DNA of 64,000 bases from Bacteroidota bacterium (GCA_018816945.1 JAHIVC010000007.1:1-64000), one strand, 5' to 3'. Numbered from the stretch's first letter, positions 43,936 to 53,054 are shown. Numbers and translations are program-made. The notes: generated by a model from the letters alone, not told the origin.

Positions 43936-44823
43936 ATGGTTATAATTCTTAAAGCCGTTCTCGGTTTAATGACGAGTATTTTTGGTTTTTTTTATTTCAA
44001 AGACGTTATAAAAAATAGAAAAACCTTTACCAAAAAACCCTGGTTTGGTCTCTTCGGCACAGGATTTATAACTAATTTTTTCGATACTCTTGGAATTGGA
44101 AGCTTTGCGCTGCAAACTGCTATTTTTAAGTTTTTCAAATTGGTCGATGATCGGATTATTCCGGGAACCATGAATGTAGGGAATACCATCCCGACCGTTA
44201 CACAAGCTTTTATATTTATGACCGCAGTTACTGTTGATACCCTGACCTTGGTTTCAATGTCGCTTGCCGCTCCGGTTGGTGCGGTGCTGGGAGCAGGTAT
44301 CGTATCCCGATTGCCCCGACAAAAAATACAATTGGGAATGGGTATTGGCTTAATGGCCGTTGCCCTTATCATTTTGGCAGGACTTTTTGATTTGATGCCC
44401 ATTGGCGGAGAAGCCATTGGCCTTACCGGTTGGAAATTGATTTTTATAATTGTGATGAGTTTTGTGTTCGGGGCCCTTCAAACCATTGGGATAGGATTTT
44501 ACGCACCCTGTATGGCTATGGTTTATGCACTTGGCATGCACCCATTAACTGCGTTCCCTATTATGATGACCGCAACGGCAATGTTAATGGCTGCAGGCGG
44601 ATCAAGATTTGTTAAAGAAGGCTCCTACGATCGTAAAACAGCCATTGCTTTGACAATAGCTGGTGTTCTTGGTGTGTTTATAGCGGCCTATTTTGTAAAA
44701 TCATTGCCTTTAATTATACTCAAATGGGTGGTTTGTTTAGTGGTTTTATATACTTCAATCTGGATGTTCCGATCGGCATTTAAAAAAAGTGAAGAACAGA
44801 TTCCGGTAGAAATAAAGTCTTAG
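43936..44823 (+). CDS. TauE/SafE-family permease
   Basis: 295 residues with about eight to nine membrane helices in two related halves, as in TauE/SafE proteins. Typical blocks are FGTGFITNFFDTLGIGSFAL in the first half and FGALQTIGIGFYAPCMAMV in the second. The family exports sulfite, sulfoacetate or related anions, or imports organic acids. No partner enzyme is adjacent, so the substrate stays open. Confidence 0.85.
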   Translation: MVIILKAVLGLMTSIFGFFYFKDVIKNRKTFTKKPWFGLFGTGFITNFFDTLGIGSFALQTAIFKFFKLVDDRIIPGTMNVGNTIPTVTQAFIFMTAVTVDTLTLVSMSLAAPVGAVLGAGIVSRLPRQKIQLGMGIGLMAVALIILAGLFDLMPIGGEAIGLTGWKLIFIIVMSFVFGALQTIGIGFYAPCMAMVYALGMHPLTAFPIMMTATAMLMAAGGSRFVKEGSYDRKTAIALTIAGVLGVFIAAYFVKSLPLIILKWVVCLVVLYTSIWMFRSAFKKSEEQIPVEIKS

Positions 44824-45127
44824 ATCATCAAAGTAAGGCATGAAGGGTTTGAGATTGTCAATTGTCAATTTTCGATGTTTAATTTACGATTCTAAAAAGT
44901 ATAATTCATAATTCATAATTCATAACTTATAACTTATAACTTTTTTTCTTACATTTATTCCAGAAATTCTTTCCTGCCGGATAGTGGTTGTTGATCAAAG
45001 AATTTTAAACTCCCTCACAAGTATTGAAATTAAATCGATTTTGATGAATCGAAAAAATATATAAAACCACCATACTGAACTTATACATTCTTACTTGGAT
45101 GGATAAAGAACAGTTTATGTACCATAT
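44824..45127. repeat. Gap with tandem 7-bp words (AATTCAT, AACTTAT)
   Basis: At 44901-44945 the words AATTCAT (three copies) and AACTTAT (three copies) follow one another in tandem, preceded by GTCAATTGTCAATTTTCG. The rest of the gap up to the left inverted repeat at 45128 holds no recognised element. Confidence 0.6.
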
Positions 45128-45147
45128 AACAAAGTTAGCAAGCATTA
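45128..45147. repeat. Left inverted repeat of a possible HNH gene cassette
   Basis: The sequence contains GTTAGCAAGC (45134-45143), the exact reverse complement of GCTTGCTAAC at 45824-45833. Similarity extends to about 20 bases with mismatches. It lies 27 bases before the HNH gene start. Confidence 0.65.
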
Positions 45148-45174
45148 AAATATTTGACATTTAAATAGAATAAG

Positions 45175-45822
45175 ATGACCAAATGCCCCAATTGTAAGAG
45201 TGAATTAAAAGTAATTGATAAAATATATGCAGAATACATCTTTTGCCAAAATTGTGATTTTGAAAAACTAGAATATAATTCATCAGGATGTTGCATGTTT
45301 CCAAAAGTCATCCCTGTTAGATACTATTCTGATGAGATCGAAGCTATGAGAAATTCTGACAATTATACAATTTATGGACAATGTCAAAATTGCGGAAAAC
45401 GAGTTGGTCATGCTATGAAAAAAATCGATTTTGATAAAAATAAGCTTCCACATTCTAACGATGAAATTATTGAGAATGCAAAAAAGGTGCGTGATGAACT
45501 ATCTGAAATAGCAGAAAAGATTCATGAAAGAAAGAAAAATAAAAATCAAGATGATTACTGGAATGATTATTCAGAATATTTAAAATCAGAAAAATGGTTG
45601 AAAATTCGTGAGATTGTTTTAAAAAGAGACAATAATTTATGTCAATCATGTCTTTGCGAAGAGGCAATTATAGTACATCATACTATTGGTCACTTTAGAA
45701 AAAACGAACCTTTATTTACACTTGTTTCGTTATGTGGAAGATGCCACGATATTATCACAGAAATTGAAAGAGGAAATCACAAAGACGCTCAAAAAATTGA
45801 ATATGAATTTAAAAACAAATAA
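45175..45822 (+). CDS. HNH-endonuclease-like protein with N-terminal zinc ribbons
   Basis: 215 residues. The N-terminal half has zinc-ribbon cysteines (CPNC at 4-7, CQNC near 29, CQNCG near 73). The C-terminal half is an HNH domain: LKRDNNLCQSC, then IVHHTIGH (catalytic His) and LVSLCGRCHDII (last His and zinc cysteines). Such proteins are nucleases or nicking enzymes, often in mobile DNA. The gene is bounded by inverted repeats at 45128-45147 and 45820-45840 and is unrelated to its neighbours, so it looks like a mobile cassette. Confidence 0.8.
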   Translation: MTKCPNCKSELKVIDKIYAEYIFCQNCDFEKLEYNSSGCCMFPKVIPVRYYSDEIEAMRNSDNYTIYGQCQNCGKRVGHAMKKIDFDKNKLPHSNDEIIENAKKVRDELSEIAEKIHERKKNKNQDDYWNDYSEYLKSEKWLKIREIVLKRDNNLCQSCLCEEAIIVHHTIGHFRKNEPLFTLVSLCGRCHDIITEIERGNHKDAQKIEYEFKNK

Positions 45823-45840
45823 CGCTTGCTAACAAAGGTT
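45820..45840. repeat. Right inverted repeat of the possible HNH gene cassette
   Basis: GCTTGCTAAC (45824-45833) mirrors GTTAGCAAGC of the left repeat. It begins at the HNH stop codon itself, the tight spacing expected of a gene cassette with an attC-like end. Confidence 0.65.
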
Positions 45841-45896
45841 AATAAAACATGGCAAATTCGTAATTGGCAGAAACCGTCAGGTAATATTTAAAAAGA

Positions 45897-46016
45897 ATGA
45901 AACAAATCTATTATTACGTATTGGTACTTTTTATTTTTTCTCAACCGCTTGCACAAGTAAAGGGAAGTATTGGTTTTTGGTTGAAAAACTTGATGATAGT
46001 GTACGCTTCCTTATAA
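45897..46016 (+). pseudogene. Signal-peptide fragment, probable remnant of a secreted protein gene
   Basis: 39 residues. The first 20 (MKQIYYYVLVLFIFSQPLAQ) form a textbook signal peptide ending at an AQ cleavage site, and about 19 residues follow before the TAA. That is too short for a normal exported protein, so it looks like the truncated 5' end of a gene, lying directly behind the cassette-like HNH unit. A tiny secreted peptide is the alternative. Confidence 0.4.
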
Positions 46017-46089
46017 ACAGATTATCTTACTTTATAAAAATACTTTAGAAATATTATGCATTATTAGACAATAATAAATAATCATAGTC

Positions 46090-47493
46090 ATGAAAAAGTT
46101 ATCAATAATATTTACTAATAAATCCGGATTAAAAGTTGTTAAAAATATCCTTAATATTTGTGTATTACTGTTATTTATCAACACCATTTCGGGTCAAACT
46201 TCTTTTAATGAAATTGATATTTTAGCCAAAAAATGCAATGAAGGACAAATGGCCTCATGTAATAAATTAGTTTCTATCGCTAAAAATGGCAAAAAAGAGT
46301 ATGACCTCAGAATGGCAGCATTTAATAAAATAAATGACCAAAGTATTTTAGAAGATATCATGAAGAATGATTATTATTTTTCGAGGTATATAGTAGACCA
46401 AATAAGAAATATCAACAATAAAAACATTCTGATTGTTATTGCCAATTCTAGTTTTCAAGATTATATTCGTGCGAGAGCTGTTGAAAAAATAACAGACCAG
46501 AATACACTTATATCTTTTGCTAAAAATGGCATTATTCCTGCACTTCGTGCAAGTGCAATTAAAAATATAAACGACCAAAGTATCCTCATTGAGATTTTCA
46601 ATAATGAAAGTGAAAGCAAAGTGCGTGTTGAGGCGATTAAAAAAATATCCGAGCAGAGGTTCCTTGTTAATATTGTCAATAATATAATTGACAGAGATTT
46701 ACGAGAGACCGCGCTTGGAAATATAACCGATCAAAATTTACTTTTATCTATTGCTTCTGACAATAAGGAATCGTATAGCATGCGTCAAATTGCTATTAAC
46801 AATTTGACCGATCAAAATGCATTATTTTCCTTTGCTGAAAATGATCAGGAATTAAGTGGTCTACGAATTACCGCCATTGAGAAAATTACTGATCAAGTTA
46901 TTTTAGGTAAAATTTTAATGAATGAATATGGATATTCAAATGATTTACTTTTACTTGCACTTAAAAATTTGAATGACCAGCAGATTCTGGATAATATAGC
47001 CAAAAACATCAGAAAAAGTGAAATTCTTTGGAATGTTTTAAATTTACTCAACTGCGACATTAATTATCAGACAATCATTTATTTACTTAATCAAAATATT
47101 GAAAGGGATCATAATATTGCTGCCATCGCTGCCATAAAAGCCATTCCATGCGACACAATCTTAAATCAGCATTATGCCATTTTGGATTTAATTGCAGACT
47201 ACAAAAGAGGTTATGATTCATACAATGTTGCTTTTTGGCGCTGGATAGATTACACTGTAAAAATAGAAATGAATGCACGAGTATTAACTTATCAATACCC
47301 AGGAAAGAGAGGTAAAAAGGAAGAAACACTTTCAATGGTTAAAATTCTTCACGAAGGGAAGATTGATATGAATGAAATTTGCGAATTACTTCTATCACCT
47401 TTAAGAAGAAATGATCTTATGAAAATTGCTGAGACATCAGACATTTATTATATTAGAGAAACTGCCAAAAGAATTTTAGAAAAGAATAACTAA
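46090..47493 (+). CDS. Secreted HEAT-like repeat protein
   Basis: 467 residues with an N-terminal hydrophobic signal (VVKNILNICVLLLFINTIS, then GQT). Residues about 50-330 consist of roughly ten repeats of about 26-28 residues with the pattern I-x-D-Q-x-L-x-x-I-A and R-x-x-A-I-x-K (for example KITDQNTLISFAKNG and NITDQNLLLSIASDN). This is a HEAT/variant-repeat solenoid. The last 130 residues are not repetitive. Solenoids of this type bind proteins; no partner is visible. The upstream signal remnant may be a damaged relative, but this is not established. Confidence 0.8.
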   Translation: MKKLSIIFTNKSGLKVVKNILNICVLLLFINTISGQTSFNEIDILAKKCNEGQMASCNKLVSIAKNGKKEYDLRMAAFNKINDQSILEDIMKNDYYFSRYIVDQIRNINNKNILIVIANSSFQDYIRARAVEKITDQNTLISFAKNGIIPALRASAIKNINDQSILIEIFNNESESKVRVEAIKKISEQRFLVNIVNNIIDRDLRETALGNITDQNLLLSIASDNKESYSMRQIAINNLTDQNALFSFAENDQELSGLRITAIEKITDQVILGKILMNEYGYSNDLLLLALKNLNDQQILDNIAKNIRKSEILWNVLNLLNCDINYQTIIYLLNQNIERDHNIAAIAAIKAIPCDTILNQHYAILDLIADYKRGYDSYNVAFWRWIDYTVKIEMNARVLTYQYPGKRGKKEETLSMVKILHEGKIDMNEICELLLSPLRRNDLMKIAETSDIYYIRETAKRILEKNN

Positions 47494-47596
47494 ATCTTAA
47501 ATAGAACATCAGTTGTTATGATAATTTTATAAATATTGTGAGAGATTATATTGCCGATCCAAACTAAACCTTTATTAGTAGTAAATCACAATTATT

Positions 47597-48088
47597 TTAT
47601 TTACCACAAATTTTAAGATCAGCAGTCTCATCAATCAATGAATGAGGACTTAAAATAAAGGGCTTTAGATATTCAAAAGCCATCTCCATATTTTCAATTG
47701 CCTTAGAAGTTAAACCTTCCATAAATTCCCATTCATAACCTTTGATATGAATTAAATAGGTAGGAGGTGCTGATTTATAAATTTCCTTGCACAAGTCAAC
47801 AATATAGCCCGGTGAGGCAGCATGAGTAGTAAATGTAATTTTAGAGTTTTCGGTTACTTTTGAGATACAAAAATCATCCAGCTCCTCAACCGAAGCATCC
47901 ACAAAAATCACCAATTCTTTATCGGCAATGGCATGCGCATCTTCAATATTTAACTGATAGTTGCTGTCAAATTCAAGGCCCTCTATATTGTTTTCCTTAG
48001 CCCATTCTTCCATTCGTTCAACAAAAGCATTGCCTAATCCATCATCTTGTCGGCCAGGGTTGCCGTAACCGTATATTAAAATTTTCAT
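47597..48088 (-). CDS. hoxW: [NiFe]-hydrogenase maturation protease (HoxW/HybD family)
   Basis: 163 residues. Nickel-ligand motifs of the family are visible: GNPGRQDDGLG (acidic residue near 16), an Asp in IFVDAS near 65, and the His in THAASPG near 93. The enzyme reads nickel in the immature large subunit and clips its C-terminal peptide. Its target is presumably HoxH, encoded upstream on the same strand beyond a 321-base repeat-bearing gap; that gap suggests separate transcription or a repeat insertion. The name hoxW is by context. Confidence 0.85.
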   Translation of the reverse strand: MKILIYGYGNPGRQDDGLGNAFVERMEEWAKENNIEGLEFDSNYQLNIEDAHAIADKELVIFVDASVEELDDFCISKVTENSKITFTTHAASPGYIVDLCKEIYKSAPPTYLIHIKGYEWEFMEGLTSKAIENMEMAFEYLKPFILSPHSLIDETADLKICGK

Positions 48089-48099
48089 GATGCAAAAAT

Positions 48100-48325
48100 A
48101 TAAATAAAAGTACTTAAAGTGAGCTAAAGTTTAAAGTGAACTAGAGTTTGGAGTGCCTAAAATACTTAAAGTGCCTAAACTAAGTAATGATAGAACTTAA
48201 TATTATCGAAAGTTGGTTTAACAATATCAGCTTATGCAAATGAGTTATTGCAAGTACTTCTTTTTCGAAAATTTTATGCACTTCAAACTCTAGTTCACTC
48301 TAGGCACCCCAAACTTTAGGCACTA
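48100..48325. repeat. Inverted-repeat element between hoxH and the maturation protease gene
   Basis: GTGAACTAGAGTTTG (48137-48150 region) and CAAACTCTAGTTCAC (48284-48298) are a perfect 15-bp inverted repeat about 160 bp across; AGTGCCTAAA (48152 and 48170) is mirrored by TTTAGGCACT (48315-48324). It shares these words with the element before nikR (34902-34999). It has no coding capacity and resembles a small palindromic dispersed repeat. Confidence 0.7.
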
Positions 48326-48409
48326 CATGCAAACAGGTCACAATTAAAGGCATCTACCTCTTTTTTGCAACCTGTTTTTAAATCCACCTAAGTGGGGTAT
48401 GATGGTTTA

Positions 48410-49861
48410 CTATGTCCTTTTTTTATCGATCAAATTGTTTTTCGAATCGTACAAATTGACCTCAAGTGGCATTTTACCAATGGCATGGGTCGCACAACTC
48501 AAACATGGATCATATGCCCTGATTGCAACTTCGCAAGCGTTCATCATCGGCTCGGTAATTTCCTTCTGACCGGTCATCTGAGCTACAGCTACTTTGAGAA
48601 CTGCTTCGTTCATAGGTTTATTGTTATGTGTTGTTGAAACAATAAGGTTTGCCATTTCAATCTGATCGTTATCATTAATCCGGTAATGATGGAATAAAGT
48701 TCCACGAGGAGCTTCGATCAAACCAACACCTTCTTTTTGTTTGGTACCTTTTGTTACCAAATCACCTTTTAATAAATCCGGATCGTTCAACAGATCTTTC
48801 ATCATTTCGGCAGCGTGAAGTAATTCAATTAATCGTGCCCAATGCATGTGCATCGACATATTATTGGTTTTACCGCTGGTGTAGGCCCTGAATATTTCGA
48901 ATTCTTTTTGAGCCAATGGAGTTGGAATAAAATCACAGGTATTTAAACGAGCTAAAGGCCCTACTCTGTACCAACCATCTTCTTTACCTAATTCAAGCAG
49001 ATAAGGGAACTTCATATAGCTCCAACTCTTCACTTCTTCGCCAATGTATTTCAGGTAATCCTGATAATCTACATCATGAAGGATTTTTTTACCGTTAGCA
49101 TCCACTGCTCTCAGCACTCCATGATAAAGATCTAAGGCACCATCTTTACGAACCAAGCTTAAATGGCTTGATGGGAAAGCTGCGAAAGTATCAATTAAAC
49201 CTGCATTTGCTTTATGATAACCCTTGAAAAGATCGAGTGCTGCAATTGACCACTCAATCATTTTTTCAATATTCAACGGATCTGCACCTTTAAGGAACTC
49301 ATCTCTTTCGGCAATAGTCAAATGTTTGTTTATACCACCTGGGATTGCACCTGTTCCGTGAATTTTCTTACCGGCTGTAGCCCGGATAACTTCTTGTCCG
49401 AATTTACGCATCATTACTCCTTGAACGGCTAGTTCAGGGAATTTCATGGCTACGCCTATAACATTTCTGATTGCCGGATCAGCATCGATTCCGAACAACA
49501 AATCAGGAGATACAAGATGAAAGAAATGCAATGCATGTGATTGGAAAGTTTGTCCGTAGTGCATTAATCTTCTCATTTTTTCTCCTGTTGGAGTTAATCC
49601 ATCACCGGTTCCTGCACCAACGATTACGTCGAGTGCTTTGGCTGCTGCCAGATGGTGACTGACAGGGCAAATACCGCAAAGGCGTTGCACCAATACCGGG
49701 GCCTCCCAGTAAGGACGACCCTGAACAAAACGCTCAAAGCCCCTGAATTCAACAATATGTAAACGACTCTGGGTCACATTACCGTTATCATCCAGATGAA
49801 TGGTAACTTTACCATGTCCTTCTACTCTGGTTACGGGTTCTATAGTGATTTTTTTTGTCAT
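48410..49861 (-). CDS. hoxH: [NiFe] hydrogenase large subunit HoxH
   Basis: 483 residues. The L1 motif is RLCGICPVSHH (C62, C65) and the L2 motif DPCLSCATH (C453, C456, H459); together these supply the four cysteines that hold the Ni-Fe(CN)2CO centre. A 24-residue extension (460-483) follows H459 and is removed by the maturation protease. The L1/L2 forms and the partner subunits fit group 3d bidirectional hydrogenases. It oxidises or forms H2 in the cytoplasm. It is the last gene of the hox operon, 12 bases after hoxY. Confidence 0.96.
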   Translation of the reverse strand: MTKKITIEPVTRVEGHGKVTIHLDDNGNVTQSRLHIVEFRGFERFVQGRPYWEAPVLVQRLCGICPVSHHLAAAKALDVIVGAGTGDGLTPTGEKMRRLMHYGQTFQSHALHFFHLVSPDLLFGIDADPAIRNVIGVAMKFPELAVQGVMMRKFGQEVIRATAGKKIHGTGAIPGGINKHLTIAERDEFLKGADPLNIEKMIEWSIAALDLFKGYHKANAGLIDTFAAFPSSHLSLVRKDGALDLYHGVLRAVDANGKKILHDVDYQDYLKYIGEEVKSWSYMKFPYLLELGKEDGWYRVGPLARLNTCDFIPTPLAQKEFEIFRAYTSGKTNNMSMHMHWARLIELLHAAEMMKDLLNDPDLLKGDLVTKGTKQKEGVGLIEAPRGTLFHHYRINDNDQIEMANLIVSTTHNNKPMNEAVLKVAVAQMTGQKEITEPMMNACEVAIRAYDPCLSCATHAIGKMPLEVNLYDSKNNLIDKKRT

Positions 49862-49873
49862 GATTTCCTGCTT

Positions 49874-50422
49874 TTAATCAAATTTAACAACTTCGTAAGG
49901 TAAATTCAGTTCGCCACCCGTAACAAGGGCAACCAGTGCTTCCCAAATCAGATCGGCACGCGGGGGGCAACCGGGTAAATGATAATCGATTTTTACGATT
50001 TCGTGGCAAGGATATACCCTATCCAAAATCATAGGTAATTCATCATCATTTGGAAGAATACGGGTCGTATTATTTCCAACTGTTGGTCCGTTCAGATATG
50101 CTTCTTCGAGGCATTCCTGAACAGGGATACCATTACGTAATGCCGGTAATCCGCCCATGATGGCACATTCGCCAACTGATACTAAAATTTTACAATTTTT
50201 TCTGAATTCTTTAAGTACGTGAACGTTTTCACTATTACAGCATCCACCCTCAATCAATCCAATATCACATTGCTTAGTAAACGTTTTTATATCATCGATT
50301 GGTGATTTATTAAATTCAACCAAATCAATGAGTTGAAGAATTCTTTCATCAATGTCAAGAAGTGACATGTGGCAGCCGAAGCAGCCTGCTAATGATGTTG
50401 TTGCAACTATTGGTTTACTCAT
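49874..50422 (-). CDS. hoxY: [NiFe] hydrogenase small subunit HoxY
   Basis: 182 residues, the short form without medial and distal cluster domains. Cysteines for the single proximal [4Fe-4S] cluster lie in LAGCFGCHM (C14, C17), VGECAIMGG (near 95) and LPGCPPRAD (near 150). It passes electrons between HoxH and the diaphorase subunits. No Tat signal is present, so the enzyme is cytoplasmic. It follows hoxU by 27 bases. Confidence 0.95.
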   Translation of the reverse strand: MSKPIVATTSLAGCFGCHMSLLDIDERILQLIDLVEFNKSPIDDIKTFTKQCDIGLIEGGCCNSENVHVLKEFRKNCKILVSVGECAIMGGLPALRNGIPVQECLEEAYLNGPTVGNNTTRILPNDDELPMILDRVYPCHEIVKIDYHLPGCPPRADLIWEALVALVTGGELNLPYEVVKFD

Positions 50423-50449
50423 TATATATATCTCCTAATATTTTAATTT

Positions 50450-51151
50450 CTAAATTACACTGGTAATATCGCTACCGATCGCTTGTTTATCATATTTACG
50501 TGTGCCAATTGGTTCGTTAAAGCCTTTTTCTTTTTTGATTAAAGCCCCAACCGGACAAATGTTCATGATTTCCTGAGCCATATCATCGGTAATATCAGCG
50601 GCACATTCTTTATCAATGCAAATTTGTAATTTATGACCTCTTGACTTGAAAGCAAATAAACTTCTGCCTTTTTCATCTTTAAATGATCTGATACATCGTT
50701 TACATAAAATACAACGGTTACGGTCGATTAAGATTTTTGAATTTTCAGCATCAACCTGCTTTTGTGGAAACTGATATGGGAATCGGGGAACCATCATTTG
50801 ATATTTATAAGCCAAAGCCTGAAGTTCGCAATTTCCACTCTTTTCACAAGATGGACAGAAATGGTTGCCTTCAACAAATAATGCTTCAATAATTGCTAAT
50901 CTTAAGTCACGCAATTCAGGGGTGTCATTTTCAACTGCCATCCCTGCTGCTACAGGAGTAGTACATGCGGTCATTGTTCGGCCTGCAATTTTAACATTAC
51001 ATACCCTACAAGATCCTGCTTCTTTAATTCCTTTCACATGGCATAAAAATGGAATATAAACTCCATTATCGCGAGATGCATCTAAAACATTTTGTCCCTG
51101 TTCTGCAAAACACTCTTTACCATCGATGGTGAATTTTATTTTTTCGCTCAT
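50450..51151 (-). CDS. hoxU: Diaphorase subunit HoxU
   Basis: 233 residues, equal to the N-terminal part of complex I NuoG. A plant-type [2Fe-2S] domain has FLCHVKGIKEAGSCRVC and TACTTP ligands; a His-Cys3 [4Fe-4S] site is GNHFCPSCEKSGNC; a further ferredoxin-like site is NRCILCKRCIR with a second cysteine set toward ICPVGAL. It wires HoxEF to HoxY. Spacing of 42 bases to hoxEF and 27 to hoxY shows one operon. Confidence 0.94.
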   Translation of the reverse strand: MSEKIKFTIDGKECFAEQGQNVLDASRDNGVYIPFLCHVKGIKEAGSCRVCNVKIAGRTMTACTTPVAAGMAVENDTPELRDLRLAIIEALFVEGNHFCPSCEKSGNCELQALAYKYQMMVPRFPYQFPQKQVDAENSKILIDRNRCILCKRCIRSFKDEKGRSLFAFKSRGHKLQICIDKECAADITDDMAQEIMNICPVGALIKKEKGFNEPIGTRKYDKQAIGSDITSVI

Positions 51152-51193
51152 TGTTCTATATTTTATCTTTTCAAATTAAAATTTATTAACGAC

Positions 51194-52987
51194 TTAAAGA
51201 TTTGGAACCCTGTCAACATATGCACAAGAAGCAGCTACTGCTTTTTCCATATCAAAGCCTAATTCGTATTTGGTGTCTTCCTGAAGAAGTTCTAAATATT
51301 TCTCACGGAAATTTTCAATTGTACTCAGGATTGGTTGGGCGGCTGTTTGGCCTAAACCACAACGGTTTGCAATCTTCATTTTATTTCCCCAATCAACCAA
51401 ATTGTCCAGATCGGACTTTACACCTTTGCCGTCAATAATTTTTCTCAATGTATTTCTCATTAAAACTGTAAAAGCTCTGCAAGGAACACATGAACCGCAT
51501 GATTCATCGATGAAGAAATCGGTAAAATTTAAAACAACATCTTTAAGTAAGTTGCGGTCTTTACCGATAATCATGATGGATCCACCTGTTGGGATATCTT
51601 CAAAAGAAATGGTCCGTTTGAAATCTTTAGGTCCGATACAAACGCCCGATGGTCCACCAATTTGAACTGCCTGAACATTTTCGGTACCTGCCATCTCCAA
51701 TAAATCTCTTACCCGCAATCCCCATTCAATGGCATAAACACCCGGGAATTCACAATCGCCGGATACGCTTAATAATTTTGTTCCGTTACTTTCACGTGAA
51801 CCCATGGTAGTAAACCACTCAGCACCATGATTAATAATTTTAACGACCGTACAAAGGGTTTCAACATTATTGATTACGGTTGGTTTATCAAGATAACCTT
51901 TTTGTACAGGGAATGGCGGACGATTTCGAGGTTCACCTCTTTTACCTTCTGCTGATTCGATCAATGCTGATTCTTCACCGCAAACATAGGCACCTGCACC
52001 AAATTGAATACGAATATCAAAATCAAAACCTTCTTTTCCGGCAATATTTTTGCCAAGTTGATTTGCATCACGCATTTCCTGAAGTGCATTTTCAAGATAT
52101 GCATTCAAGTATTTATACTCTGCCCTCAGGTACAAAATGCCTTCTTTTGCATCAATGGCATAAGCAGCAATTGTCATTCCTTCGAACAATAGTTTAGGAA
52201 CCTCCGTCAGGATAACTCTTTCTTTAAAAGTTCCGGGTTCGCCTTCATCTGCATTACATAAAATGTATCGTGGGCCGGGTGTTTTTGTACAGAAATCCCA
52301 TTTTAAACCTGTTGGGAAACCAGCTCCTCCTCTACCTCTCAAATGAGATTTTTTTATTTCCTCAATAACCTCTTTTGGGGTCATTTTTATTATTTTTTTT
52401 ACTGATGATCCATCATCGTAAGGTGCAAAAATAACCGGGCCTGATTTACGGATATTATTAAATACCATCGAATTAATAAGTGCCGAACCGTTTTGACCCT
52501 CACCTTTAAGCCTAATCATGTCCTTTGCAGCTACTCCTTTTTTCATCTTTTGAACTATCTCTTTTACCATGAGCGGAGTCAGATTGGTAAAAATGACGTC
52601 ATTGATAATGGCAGCAGGTTCCTGGTCACTCATACCGATACATGCTGTATTATGAAGTCCGATCATTCCATCAGAAGTAACGCTTCCAAATTTGCATCCG
52701 GCTTCTTCTTCAAATGCCTTTGCAACTTCAGCACGTCCTTTCATATTAGCAACCACACTGTTATTCAAATAAACAGCATACTTACCGACCGGTTTCTGTG
52801 AAAGAAAATGATAAAAGCTTAATGTTTGAACAACATCAACCTTTGATAGGACGGTTTCCTCTGCCACAACCTCAACAGCTTCTTCAGGTATAAAACCATA
52901 TTGGCTTTGAATATCAATCAGAATATCCATCAGCCTGGCTTTATCATTATTGTATTTTGCAATAATGTTTTTTACAGTAGTTCTCAT
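51194..52987 (-). CDS. hoxF: Fused NuoE/NuoF-like diaphorase HoxEF, NADH site subunit
   Basis: 597 residues. Residues about 1-150 are NuoE-like but have lost three of four [2Fe-2S] ligands: the expected cysteines are N75, A80, C116 and S120. Residues about 170-560 are NuoF-like: NAD-binding GRGGAGFPTGLKW, FMN-binding NADEGEPGTFKER and GAYVCGEESAL, and the [4Fe-4S] ligands ESCGSCVPCR plus NRCGLGQT. It exchanges electrons with NAD(H). It is first in the hox operon, behind a TAAATTTG promoter box and a Rex-type operator. Confidence 0.94.
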   Translation of the reverse strand: MRTTVKNIIAKYNNDKARLMDILIDIQSQYGFIPEEAVEVVAEETVLSKVDVVQTLSFYHFLSQKPVGKYAVYLNNSVVANMKGRAEVAKAFEEEAGCKFGSVTSDGMIGLHNTACIGMSDQEPAAIINDVIFTNLTPLMVKEIVQKMKKGVAAKDMIRLKGEGQNGSALINSMVFNNIRKSGPVIFAPYDDGSSVKKIIKMTPKEVIEEIKKSHLRGRGGAGFPTGLKWDFCTKTPGPRYILCNADEGEPGTFKERVILTEVPKLLFEGMTIAAYAIDAKEGILYLRAEYKYLNAYLENALQEMRDANQLGKNIAGKEGFDFDIRIQFGAGAYVCGEESALIESAEGKRGEPRNRPPFPVQKGYLDKPTVINNVETLCTVVKIINHGAEWFTTMGSRESNGTKLLSVSGDCEFPGVYAIEWGLRVRDLLEMAGTENVQAVQIGGPSGVCIGPKDFKRTISFEDIPTGGSIMIIGKDRNLLKDVVLNFTDFFIDESCGSCVPCRAFTVLMRNTLRKIIDGKGVKSDLDNLVDWGNKMKIANRCGLGQTAAQPILSTIENFREKYLELLQEDTKYELGFDMEKAVAASCAYVDRVPNL

Positions 52988-53033
52988 AAATAAAAATTGT
53001 TTTATTATACCTTTAAAATGTTCGATTTATAAT

Positions 53034-53051
53034 CTGTTAATCTTTTAACAA
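53034..53051. promoter_or_regulatory. Rex operator on the hydrogenase operon promoter
   Basis: CTGTTAA-TCTT-TTAACAA is an 18-bp palindrome with one mismatch, matching the Rex consensus TTGTKAA-N4-TTMACAA. It lies 46 bases upstream of the hoxEF ATG, between that ATG and the TAAATTTG -7 box, over the expected transcription start. Two Rex genes are encoded nearby. Confidence 0.85.
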
Positions 53052-53054
53052 ATG

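Noticed and set aside
43992-44417. Minus-strand frame of 141 residues
   Set aside because: Antisense shadow of the TauE-like permease with low-complexity composition.
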